Position numbers and translations under genes: made by a program. Of a DNA stretch of 33,738 nt, positions 8,638 through 15,697 are shown one piece after another (positions within the stretch are counted from its first letter, which is position 1; the number at the start of each line of letters is the position of its first letter). Under the pieces are notes generated by a model, which saw nothing but the letters and a program-made list of their open reading frames with translations, was not told the origin of the DNA and ran no database searches. Source of the DNA: Fidelibacterota bacterium (GTDB lineage Bacteria; Fidelibacterota; UBA8477; JABMPR01); contig JABMOT010000079.1 in NCBI GenBank assembly GCA_013202385.1, forward strand, positions 1 through 33,738, in the 5' to 3' direction.

Positions 8638-8711
8638 AATAAGAATGGTTCTCATTTGCGCAAGTGCAAATAAGTCTCATTTAGATTTAAAATTATAGAT
8701 TAGTCTTATTT
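8638..8711 (-). promoter_or_regulatory. fur-feo promoter with tandem Fur-box-like operators
   Basis: The perfect -10 hexamer TATAAT (minus strand, 8697-8692) lies 78 bases before the fur start; no strong -35 is seen. Three related sites surround it. Site 1, 8638-8656, is a 9-1-9 inverted repeat (AATAAGAAT-G-GTTCTCATT) with few mismatches. Site 2, 8668-8682, is AAATAAG-T-CTCATTT, a 7-1-7 repeat with one mismatch. Site 3, 8697-8711, is AGATTAG-T-CTTATTT. Site centres are about 28-29 bases apart. The block TCTYATTT recurs at 8650, 8675 and 8704. This is a repressor-array layout for Fur autoregulation of fur-feoA-feoB. Confidence 0.6.
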
Positions 8712-8794
8712 TTTCAGGATTGTTGGAGGAGGGTGATCGAGTGTGCTATCTAAATTATCCTTGCATGCAAACCAATGCTGGATATAAGAATTGT

Positions 8795-11035
8795 CTAATC
8801 TGTGACATCAAGATTGGCAAATTTGGCAATGAGTTTCTTCTTTACGTTTCCTTGGAACATTACGGTAACCTTCGCTTCCGGTCCCGCGCCCTCAACAATG
8901 AGAATTTTTCCTTTGCCAAAGATCTTATGCTCAACCTGCATACCTGCTTCATAATAGCCAGACTCCCTTTGATTTAGGGTGCCCATTGCTTTTCGCATAC
9001 GAGTCGTGTGCTTAGCAGGTGTTTTGGCAACTGGCTTTGTAGGTTTACTTCGGGTCAATATCACTCCTGGTTTCCGGCGATAGTCCTCATGGGCATAATC
9101 GCTAATGCTTCTCGTTGAATAATCAAGTAAATCTGCAGGTATCTCTTCAAGAAAACGCGAAGGTCGACTGTACATTGTCTCCCCATAGCGCTGTCTCATT
9201 TGGGCACCACTTAAATATGCACGCTCCATCGCGCGTGTCAAGCCTACATAAAAAAGTCTTCGCTCCTCTTCCAGAGCATCCGGTTCTTCAATTGAACGTT
9301 GCAAAGGGAAGAGTCCATCCTCCATTCCAGTCAGGAAAACTACTGGAAATTCCAATCCTTTGGCACTATGTAGAGTCATTAAAGTAACCTGCTGTTTATC
9401 CTGGTTAAATTTATCTATATCCGTAAGAAGAGCGATTTCCTCCATATACCCCGTGAGACTCGGCACTTCAGCCCTTTGAGAATATTCCGAAATTGCTGAT
9501 AACAATTCGTAGATGTTATCGATTCTAACTTCACTTTCGGCGGTTCCTTCAACCTTGTAAATATTGACAAACCCCATTTCATCCACAAATACGCGAGCCC
9601 ATTCCTCAAGATTTAATTCATTCAGCAAGCTGGAGTATTTACTTATGAGTTGGACAAAATCGATAACACGATGAAAAGCTCTTGAAGGCAAGCCATATTC
9701 CTGGGCTCTTGTAGCGGCACTGAAAAGTGAAATGCCCTGATTAGATGCGAACGCGACGATCGCTTCTTGACTGGTATTCCCTATTCCCCGAGTGGGCTTG
9801 TTAATTATTCGCATAAAACTAACATTATCAAGGGGGTTCACGATTAATCGGAAATAGCCGAGGATGTCTTTAACTTCGAGTCGATCGTAAAATTTTGTGC
9901 CACCAATTATTTGATAAGGTATCCCGTTACGACGCAAGACATCTTCCAGAGGTCGAGACTGGGCATTGGTCCGATATAATAGAGCAACATCCTGGAAGCC
10001 ATGCTTATTACCACGACAGACAGACTGAATCTCATCTACGATCAGTCTACCCTCATCCAATTCATTTCTGGCTTCGAGCACCTTTATTAACTCGCCTTTA
10101 TCAGACTCAGTGAACAATTCCTTTGGTGCCCGCTTTTCGTTAAGCGCGACCACTGCTGAAGCCGCTGACAGGATGGTTTTTGTCGAACGATAATTCTGCT
10201 CCAGCTTGAAAATCTGAGCTCCGGGAAAATTCTGCCTGAAATCTAAAATGTTCCCGATGTCAGCGCCACGCCAGCCATATATGGACTGGTCATCATCACC
10301 AACAACGCATAGATTTTTATGGATATGGCTCAGAGCTTCGACAAAAAGAAACTGTGCTTTATTGGTATCCTGATATTCATCCACCATAATGAATTTAAAT
10401 TGCTCTTGATATTTTTTCAGGATGTGGGGGTTTTTGTCAAAAAGTTCCAGTGGTTTGAGTAAAAGATCATCAAAATCCATGGCACTGCTATTCTTTAACT
10501 CAGCCTGATAAATGGCATATATTTTTGCCACCGTATCGTCAAAGGTGGACATGGCCAAATCGGCTGCTTCAGAGGGGAAAATCATCTGGGACTTGAACTG
10601 CTTAATGTTGTAGAATACTGAATTGGGTTTGATAACATCGGTGGATATGCTCAACTCCTTCAAAATTTTCTTGACCACCTTTTGGCCGTCCTCATCATCG
10701 TAAATACTGAAACTTTGTTCATAACCAATATAGAGAGCTTCCTGGCGCAATATCCTGGCGCAAATCGAGTGGAATGTGCCCATGTTGACATATGCGAGAT
10801 TTTCACCCAGAATTTTTTTTATACGATCACGCATTTCACCAGCTGCCTTGTTGGTAAAAGTTACTGACAATATCTCATGGGGTGCTGCTTTCCCACTGTA
10901 AATCAGATTGGCAATCCGATGGGTTAGGACCCGTGTTTTACCGCTACCAGCCCCAGCGAATATTAACACTGGACCTTCAAGAGCTTGTACTGCAGCCTGT
11001 TGTTGAGGGTTTAAGCCTGCTAGAATATTGGTCAT
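8795..11035 (-). CDS. pcrA: PcrA/UvrD-type superfamily 1A DNA helicase
   Basis: 746 residues with every SF1A motif in order: the Q motif near 8-16, Walker A AGAGSGKT (27-34), VDEYQD (218-223), GDDDQSIYGWRGA (246-258), QNYRS (280-284), TLHSAKGLEFPVVF (554-567) and ERRLFYVGLTRA (591-602). Residues 697-746 form the Tudor-like RNA-polymerase-binding tail typical of PcrA (VEHKIFGKGKI). It is a 3'-to-5' ATP-dependent helicase for repair, rolling-circle replication and removal of stalled transcription complexes. Its ATG overlaps the mltG stop by four bases (ATGA), so the two are coupled. It is followed by the fur promoter region, with no clear terminator. Confidence 0.94.
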   Translation of the reverse strand: MTNILAGLNPQQQAAVQALEGPVLIFAGAGSGKTRVLTHRIANLIYSGKAAPHEILSVTFTNKAAGEMRDRIKKILGENLAYVNMGTFHSICARILRQEALYIGYEQSFSIYDDEDGQKVVKKILKELSISTDVIKPNSVFYNIKQFKSQMIFPSEAADLAMSTFDDTVAKIYAIYQAELKNSSAMDFDDLLLKPLELFDKNPHILKKYQEQFKFIMVDEYQDTNKAQFLFVEALSHIHKNLCVVGDDDQSIYGWRGADIGNILDFRQNFPGAQIFKLEQNYRSTKTILSAASAVVALNEKRAPKELFTESDKGELIKVLEARNELDEGRLIVDEIQSVCRGNKHGFQDVALLYRTNAQSRPLEDVLRRNGIPYQIIGGTKFYDRLEVKDILGYFRLIVNPLDNVSFMRIINKPTRGIGNTSQEAIVAFASNQGISLFSAATRAQEYGLPSRAFHRVIDFVQLISKYSSLLNELNLEEWARVFVDEMGFVNIYKVEGTAESEVRIDNIYELLSAISEYSQRAEVPSLTGYMEEIALLTDIDKFNQDKQQVTLMTLHSAKGLEFPVVFLTGMEDGLFPLQRSIEEPDALEEERRLFYVGLTRAMERAYLSGAQMRQRYGETMYSRPSRFLEEIPADLLDYSTRSISDYAHEDYRRKPGVILTRSKPTKPVAKTPAKHTTRMRKAMGTLNQRESGYYEAGMQVEHKIFGKGKILIVEGAGPEAKVTVMFQGNVKKKLIAKFANLDVTD

Positions 11036-12060
11036 TGCGTGGAGCTCCGTCGTTGATAGCGATTCACCTTATTATTGTGCTCGCGGAGGGTTTTTGAAAA
11101 ATCATGGGCACCAGTACCATCATTTTTCCCAACAAAATACAGATATTCAGTTTCTTCCGGATCCAATGCCGCATTAATACTGGCCAATCCAGGATTGGCG
11201 ATAGGTCCGGGAGGCAAACCGCGATATAAATAGCTATTGTAAGGGTCTTTGATCGAAAAGTGTTTCCGCTGAATATTCCCGTTCCACTCTCCGCGACGCA
11301 CCAGCATATAGACGATGGTTGGGTCACATCCTAAGAGCATATTCTTTTTGATGCGATTATGATAAACAGAGGAAACCCGTCGGCGTTCATCTTCACGCGC
11401 AGTTTCTTTTTCCACTAGTGACGCAAGGGTGATGAGCTGTTGCAAGTTAAATCCCAAGCTTTTGGCTTGTTCTATCATTTCAGGATTGATACTATCTCTA
11501 AAATGTTTTACCAGTTTTCGAATGACCATTCTCTCGTCACTATTTTCAAGGAATCTGTAGGTCTCTGGAAATAGAGTGCCTTCCAGGTGGCTAAAACCAT
11601 CTCCGGCAATCGTCAAAAGGGTCGAATCTGTGAGTAGAGTAGCCATCTTGAGAGAGTCCAATTTCAAACGCTGGCTGAGTAATCCGATAATTTCGTCGGA
11701 TCGCAAACCCTCCGCTATTGTAATGTTTATTTCTACTGCTCTTGCATGTGCCAACGCTGCTATGACCTCGCTGTTGCTCAACCCGGTTGCAACAACATAG
11801 GAGCCAGGATAAATAGATCGCGTTCGCTGCAACAGACGGGCAGCCATCTTGAAAGCGGCTGGCGATGAGATAATACCTGCGTCATGCAATTGATTAGCTA
11901 TCAGGCTTAACGAAGACCCTTCGCGAATAATGATTTCCGACGCTTCTACATTTCCTTTTGCAGGTCTTGCATCAAAAATGATGTAAAGGGTTGTGATCCC
12001 CAATAATGTGAGGATGATCAGAAATGTGCGTAGAGATTGGAGGATATTTTGCAAGCTCAT
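11032..12060 (-). CDS. mltG: Endolytic murein transglycosylase MltG
   Basis: 342 residues with one N-terminal membrane anchor (about 11-28), a LysM-like segment, and the YceG catalytic domain. The catalytic Glu217 is in ASLVEKET, matching the conserved site of the family; YHNRI and RGLPPGPIANPG are also present. MltG cuts nascent glycan strands in the periplasm and so limits peptidoglycan chain length. The start ATG has AAGGAAA just upstream. It overlaps pcrA by four bases. The mltG-pcrA pairing has no obvious functional link and may reflect shared expression only. Confidence 0.94.
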   Translation of the reverse strand: MSLQNILQSLRTFLIILTLLGITTLYIIFDARPAKGNVEASEIIIREGSSLSLIANQLHDAGIISSPAAFKMAARLLQRTRSIYPGSYVVATGLSNSEVIAALAHARAVEINITIAEGLRSDEIIGLLSQRLKLDSLKMATLLTDSTLLTIAGDGFSHLEGTLFPETYRFLENSDERMVIRKLVKHFRDSINPEMIEQAKSLGFNLQQLITLASLVEKETAREDERRRVSSVYHNRIKKNMLLGCDPTIVYMLVRRGEWNGNIQRKHFSIKDPYNSYLYRGLPPGPIANPGLASINAALDPEETEYLYFVGKNDGTGAHDFSKTLREHNNKVNRYQRRSSTQ

Positions 12061-12144
12061 TTTCCTTCTTTGAGTCCATCAATATAGAAGGGGGCTTTTG
12101 GCATGTCAACGATGGTAAATATTTGACGATGAAATGATTTTTAT

Positions 12145-12173
12145 TTGCGCGCCTATTCTTCACCGACTATATT
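12145..12173 (+). promoter_or_regulatory. Candidate sigma-70-type promoter for the DUF3098-like gene and tRNA-Asp
   Basis: TTGCGC (12145-12150), a 17-base spacer and TATATT (12168-12173). The predicted start of transcription near 12180 is only a few bases before the ATG at 12183, which has no Shine-Dalgarno sequence. The transcript would therefore be almost leaderless for the protein and could continue into tRNA-Asp. Confidence 0.45.
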
Positions 12174-12182
12174 CGCCGCGCT

Positions 12183-12422
12183 ATGAGAAGTGAAGGAAAT
12201 AACGACATCAAACACTGGCTCTCTGAGTTACCATTTACGAGAACCAATTATATCCTTTTTATAGCTGGGTTATTTGTCATTGTACTTGGGTACATTCTGA
12301 TGGGAACTGGTGAGTTGAACAGTGTCCAATCCTTGTCAGTTTCGCCCATTGTATTACTGCTTGGTTATCTGGTGATTATCCCCATAGCCATTTTATACAA
12401 AAAAAAAGACAAAACCCTTTGA
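12183..12422 (+). CDS. Small two-helix membrane protein, DUF3098-like
   Basis: 79 residues with two membrane segments (about 24-40 and 53-71) and a lysine-rich end. The pattern (NYILFIAGLFVIVLGYILM, then SVSPIVLLLGYLVIIPIAI) matches the DUF3098 family, common in Bacteroidetes and relatives. The function is unknown; in those genomes the family often sits with cell-division or envelope genes. It ends seven bases before tRNA-Asp and probably shares its transcript. The ATG lacks a ribosome binding site, consistent with near-leaderless expression from the promoter at 12145-12173. Confidence 0.72.
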   Translation: MRSEGNNDIKHWLSELPFTRTNYILFIAGLFVIVLGYILMGTGELNSVQSLSVSPIVLLLGYLVIIPIAILYKKKDKTL

Positions 12423-12429
12423 TACTTTT

Positions 12430-12504
12430 GGGATCGTAGTTCAGTTTGGTTAGAACGCCGGCCTGTCAAGCCGGAGGTCGCCGGTTCGAGCCCGGTCGGT
12501 CCCG
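12430..12504 (+). tRNA. tRNA-Asp (anticodon GUC)
   Basis: A cloverleaf can be drawn. The acceptor stem is GGGATCG (12430-12436) with CGGTCCC (12497-12503), with one T-G pair. The anticodon stem is CCGGC/GCCGG around loop CTGTCAA, giving anticodon GTC. The T-arm has GGTTCGAGCCC. The discriminator is G at 12504, as expected for tRNA-Asp. CCA is not encoded; the next bases are CAG. A terminator follows directly. Confidence 0.96.
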
Positions 12505-12506
12505 CA

Positions 12507-12538
12507 GAAAGCTCCTAAGAAAACAGGAGCTTTTTTTT
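12507..12538 (+). terminator. Rho-independent terminator after tRNA-Asp
   Basis: AAAGCTCCT (12508-12516), an eight-base loop, AGGAGCTTT (12525-12533) and a run of T. It begins just after the tRNA 3' end and ends the DUF3098-like/tRNA transcript. Confidence 0.9.
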
Positions 12539-12935
12539 ATTCAAAAATAAGCTTGAATTAACCATTCGCCTGCGATCCAACTAGGGAAAGTGCTGCGCCG
12601 TCAGTCGTCCCGACACTCAGGTCGGAATGGGTCCAGCAACAAAATTCATCCAACTTTCCAAAAAATATCATGAGATCACTCTATATCCTCATTTCACCTT
12701 ACTGATTTATGTACCACCAGACATTAAATCTCTGGAAAATCTTTTACACAATAGTTCAAGCTTTCTGTTGATTTTATTGAAGAATGGGCAATATTCATAC
12801 AAACGATCGACATAATTATGACAAATAAAGGATTCAATTACACCTGAATGGGGTCAGAATACTAGAATCTGACAGAGGTGGTCGCGAAACAGCTTGGCTG
12901 CCCCTCCCCAAAAAAACCGTTCTCAAAAATAGCTA
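12539..12935 (+). other. 397-base intergenic stretch with hairpins; possible leader of the 609-aa lipoprotein gene
   Basis: I see no supported gene here. A 62-codon frame at 12627-12815 lacks a ribosome binding site and family features. CCGAC/GTCGG (12610-12625) is a short hairpin. At 12848-12906 lies GC-rich, foldable sequence: GTCAGAAT (12853-12860) faces AATCTGAC (12866-12873), CAGC faces GCTG (12890-12900), and GAGG (12875-12878) can pair with CCTC (12903-12906). This may be a structured 5' leader or a palindromic repeat remnant. It matches no riboswitch class that I recognise. Confidence 0.4.
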
Positions 12936-14765
12936 ATGAATTTGCGAAATATTCTGGTAACTAGTGCTCTGACTATCATCTTCCTCAACGGATGTGAGTA
13001 TACCCCAACCGGTACAAATCATCGCGAAATCATCATTGAAGAACCATCAATCTCCATCAATATTAATAATGCTGTTGAAGAAATCTATGTTTGGGGCACC
13101 AAACAAATGGACTATTCATTTTCACTTGAAAACCGCAGTTTGGAGCTGGTCGAGTTTTATCTCGGGGATGATTTAATATATACCTCGGGGCAGGCTCAGG
13201 GATCGTTCTTTTTTAATTCGAAGCAGTATCCATCCGCTACCTATCTATTCAGCATCTTCGGCTATGCCAATTCCGGCACAGGAAGTCTTGCTGATATTTT
13301 TGGCGCAGAAAAATTAATTTTTGAACTTGCGATCCCCTGCATAATTGACAATGAGCCGCCTGCACCCATTGAGTTTGTTGACATATCTGTAAGTAACAAC
13401 CAGCTGAGTCTCATGTGGAATAAGTATAATGGAGGACCCTTTATGCGCTATCGGTTGATGCGCGGAAAGAATGTCGGTACTTCATACATGTCTGAAACCG
13501 AAATAGCGACCCTGGGAAATCCCATGGATACTGTCTTTATTGATCCCTCCTATCTAGGGGGTGATGCCTATTATCGCATTATCCTGGTGACTGAAAACGG
13601 ACCCGGGATGGGCGACTTTTTTCACTTTCAGACAGCAAAACCTGGTTTCCTGGACACCCAGGACATTTACCTAAGTGCAATTGAACTCAGATGGAATGCT
13701 TGTACTTTTGAACAAAATTTTGGCAGATATACCCTGTATCGGGATGGGGATAAAATATTCGAGACCACAGACATGTTAGATACTGTCGTTATTGACAACT
13801 CGGCTCAATTTGGAGATGAGATCGAGTATATTCTGGAAACGAAACCTGAGGTGCTTGGGTCTCCGATTTTTTCAGTTTTGGATACCATTGAAAAATTTAT
13901 TGGCGTGCGAACTGAAAATTTGAGCAAACTGGTTTACAATGAATCACTCGGATCCTTCTATACATATAGTTATGGTGAATTACGACGTCTTGAGGCAGGC
14001 ACTTTTCAAACACTGGCGTCACTTCCAATAGAATCGGAAGCAGCGTACTTCTGCTTTGGAATATCACCAAATGGTGAAATTGCCTATCTACTTCGGTTTT
14101 GGCAGGATCAGGGATATTTACTCAAGGTTGATCCGCTGAGCCTAAGTGTTGAGGAAATTTTTACAACCAACTCCTTGCTGGGATACAATGGTCGAGGGAT
14201 GAATAATGGTATCTCTGTTTCCAACACAAATTCTATCGCTTTTCCTAGTTTTCGCGAAACAAACAATCAAAACTGGGGAGCAGGCGTGGTCTTACTCGAT
14301 ATGAATGACCCAGTCTGGTATGAGACCTTTAATCAAGGATATGCCACGATTGCAACAATCTCAGGAGATGGACAATACCTGATTGCGTATGAATCACTTT
14401 ATTCAATCGGAGACCACACCAGAACACTCATTGCCAACCTTGGTGGTCCGGGCATTTTTAGAGATGATGGGTCTCAATTAATTGTGATAAATGCCAATAA
14501 TATTTCTGTGTATCAGTCATCTGGCTTCTTGAATATCAGGGAAATAGCAACACCAGAACTTCTCCGTTATCCGATGATGGACCCCGCCACTGGGTATCTG
14601 GGTGGTCATTGTCGCGAGAATGAAAAATATCTCATTTATAATCTTGATTCCGGTGTCAGATTATTTGAGATTCCAGTACAATCCTTTGGAAGATATTCCC
14701 TATATCATTCAAATTTGTATTGCAACAATTTTTACTTGCCATTGCCAGACAGCGAAAATGACTGA
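12936..14765 (+). CDS. Putative lipoprotein with FnIII-like domains and a propeller-like C-terminal part
   Basis: 609 residues. A lipoprotein signal peptide ends at IFLNGC, with the lipidated Cys at 20. Residues 140-232 and 235-315 each look like an FnIII-type beta sandwich (LSLMWNKYNGG; IELRWNACTF...YTLYRDG). Residues 330-605 carry repeating short beta-strand blocks with SPNGE-, SGDGQ- and RDDGS-type turns, typical of a beta-propeller. It is therefore probably exposed at the cell envelope and binds protein or glycan; no catalytic motif is seen. I cannot name a family. The stop overlaps the next ATG (TGATG), so it is coupled to the barrel-like protein and may work with it at the outer membrane. 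Confidence 0.75.
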   Translation: MNLRNILVTSALTIIFLNGCEYTPTGTNHREIIIEEPSISININNAVEEIYVWGTKQMDYSFSLENRSLELVEFYLGDDLIYTSGQAQGSFFFNSKQYPSATYLFSIFGYANSGTGSLADIFGAEKLIFELAIPCIIDNEPPAPIEFVDISVSNNQLSLMWNKYNGGPFMRYRLMRGKNVGTSYMSETEIATLGNPMDTVFIDPSYLGGDAYYRIILVTENGPGMGDFFHFQTAKPGFLDTQDIYLSAIELRWNACTFEQNFGRYTLYRDGDKIFETTDMLDTVVIDNSAQFGDEIEYILETKPEVLGSPIFSVLDTIEKFIGVRTENLSKLVYNESLGSFYTYSYGELRRLEAGTFQTLASLPIESEAAYFCFGISPNGEIAYLLRFWQDQGYLLKVDPLSLSVEEIFTTNSLLGYNGRGMNNGISVSNTNSIAFPSFRETNNQNWGAGVVLLDMNDPVWYETFNQGYATIATISGDGQYLIAYESLYSIGDHTRTLIANLGGPGIFRDDGSQLIVINANNISVYQSSGFLNIREIATPELLRYPMMDPATGYLGGHCRENEKYLIYNLDSGVRLFEIPVQSFGRYSLYHSNLYCNNFYLPLPDSEND

Positions 14766-15481
14766 TGATGAAAATGAAATTCTATCACTTGATTTTTGTG
14801 TTTGGTTTGGTGCCAATATTATATGCAAATAATTTTTCCCAATTATCAATCCGAGCGTCAATCGGTCAGGGTAGCTATAAAATGACTGATCTCCACGATT
14901 TACTTGATGAAATCATTGGGGATTATGCCGCTGAAGGAATCGCACTTGAGGCAACCAGTGACTTCCCGGCCTATTACACTACCCAAATTCAACTGCTAAA
15001 ATATATCACGCCTAAATACCAGATCGGACTGGTATGGCAACACCGTTCCACAGGAGCGAGATTGCATTATAGTGATTATTCCGGGTCAATATTAATCGAT
15101 ATATTTGTAAACTCAGAAGCTGCTGGCTTCAAAAATATATGGACTGTTTCTAATCGGGGGAAATTGAAATTCGAATCCTACCTTCAACTTTCTGGGATAT
15201 TCTCTAATTTGCATTTTTCGAATGAAATAACCGTTTTTGATGAAGGTCTTAAAGACGAATTCACGTTAAAATCTATCGGTATTGGGATCGAACCTGGGAT
15301 TTCTACCACAGCTGTACTTTCTAGACTCTCGATTAGTCTAAACCTGGGCTTCCAACAATGTTTCTCGAGACCGCTGCATTTCACAAGCAACAAAGAGGCT
15401 ACACTTCGAGTGCACAACCGCGAAGCGACGGCTGACTGGTCCGGTCCAAGAACAGGTGTCAGTGTTGGTTTTTCCTTTTAA
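14765..15481 (+). CDS. Putative outer-membrane beta-barrel protein
   Basis: 238 residues. A signal peptide (about 1-21) is cut after ...VPILYA. The mature part alternates polar and hydrophobic residues in short strands (YYTTQIQLLKYI, YQIGLVWQHR, LSISLNLGFQQC) and ends in VGFSF. A C-terminal Phe is the usual barrel-assembly signal. Length fits a barrel of roughly eight strands. It starts on the last base of the lipoprotein stop codon, so the two are translated together. No family is recognised. A barrel partner for the upstream lipoprotein is the most economical idea. Confidence 0.65.
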   Translation: MMKMKFYHLIFVFGLVPILYANNFSQLSIRASIGQGSYKMTDLHDLLDEIIGDYAAEGIALEATSDFPAYYTTQIQLLKYITPKYQIGLVWQHRSTGARLHYSDYSGSILIDIFVNSEAAGFKNIWTVSNRGKLKFESYLQLSGIFSNLHFSNEITVFDEGLKDEFTLKSIGIGIEPGISTTAVLSRLSISLNLGFQQCFSRPLHFTSNKEATLRVHNREATADWSGPRTGVSVGFSF

Positions 15482-15633
15482 TGTCAGACCTCCTGGACGC
15501 CAAATTATATATCGGGAAAGACCTCCGGACTCGCCCGTCGGGATCGTTCCCAGATCAAGCTTCTAGGAAATTTATAAATGTACTTCAATTGGGAGCATAA
15601 ATACACCTGGCTTATTAATGCCACCCCTACACT

Positions 15634-15660
15634 TTGACTGATTGAAATCATCGCCATAAT
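15634..15660 (+). promoter_or_regulatory. Candidate promoter of the amidase-golvesin gene
   Basis: TTGACT (15634-15639) and CATAAT (15655-15660) are each one base from consensus. The spacer is 15 bases, slightly short. Transcription from about 15667 would begin after the upstream ATG at 15665. This supports the ATG at 15698, which has GGAG ten bases before it. Confidence 0.4.
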
Positions 15661-15697
15661 TTTTATGTTATCCATCGAATCATTGGAGTCTCACATC

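Noticed and set aside
8761-8770. Ten-base palindrome TTGCATGCAA between pcrA stop and the fur promoter
   Set aside because: Perfect but short, single, and unlike the Fur-box repeats; chance occurrence is likely.
12627-12815. 62-codon plus frame in the gap after tRNA-Asp
   Set aside because: No ribosome binding site, no signal or membrane pattern that convinces, and no recognisable family; kept only as part of the intergenic note.
12848-12906. Known riboswitch (TPP, SAM, c-di-GMP, fluoride and others)
   Set aside because: The fold is suggestive, but none of the conserved core sequences I know for these classes is present.
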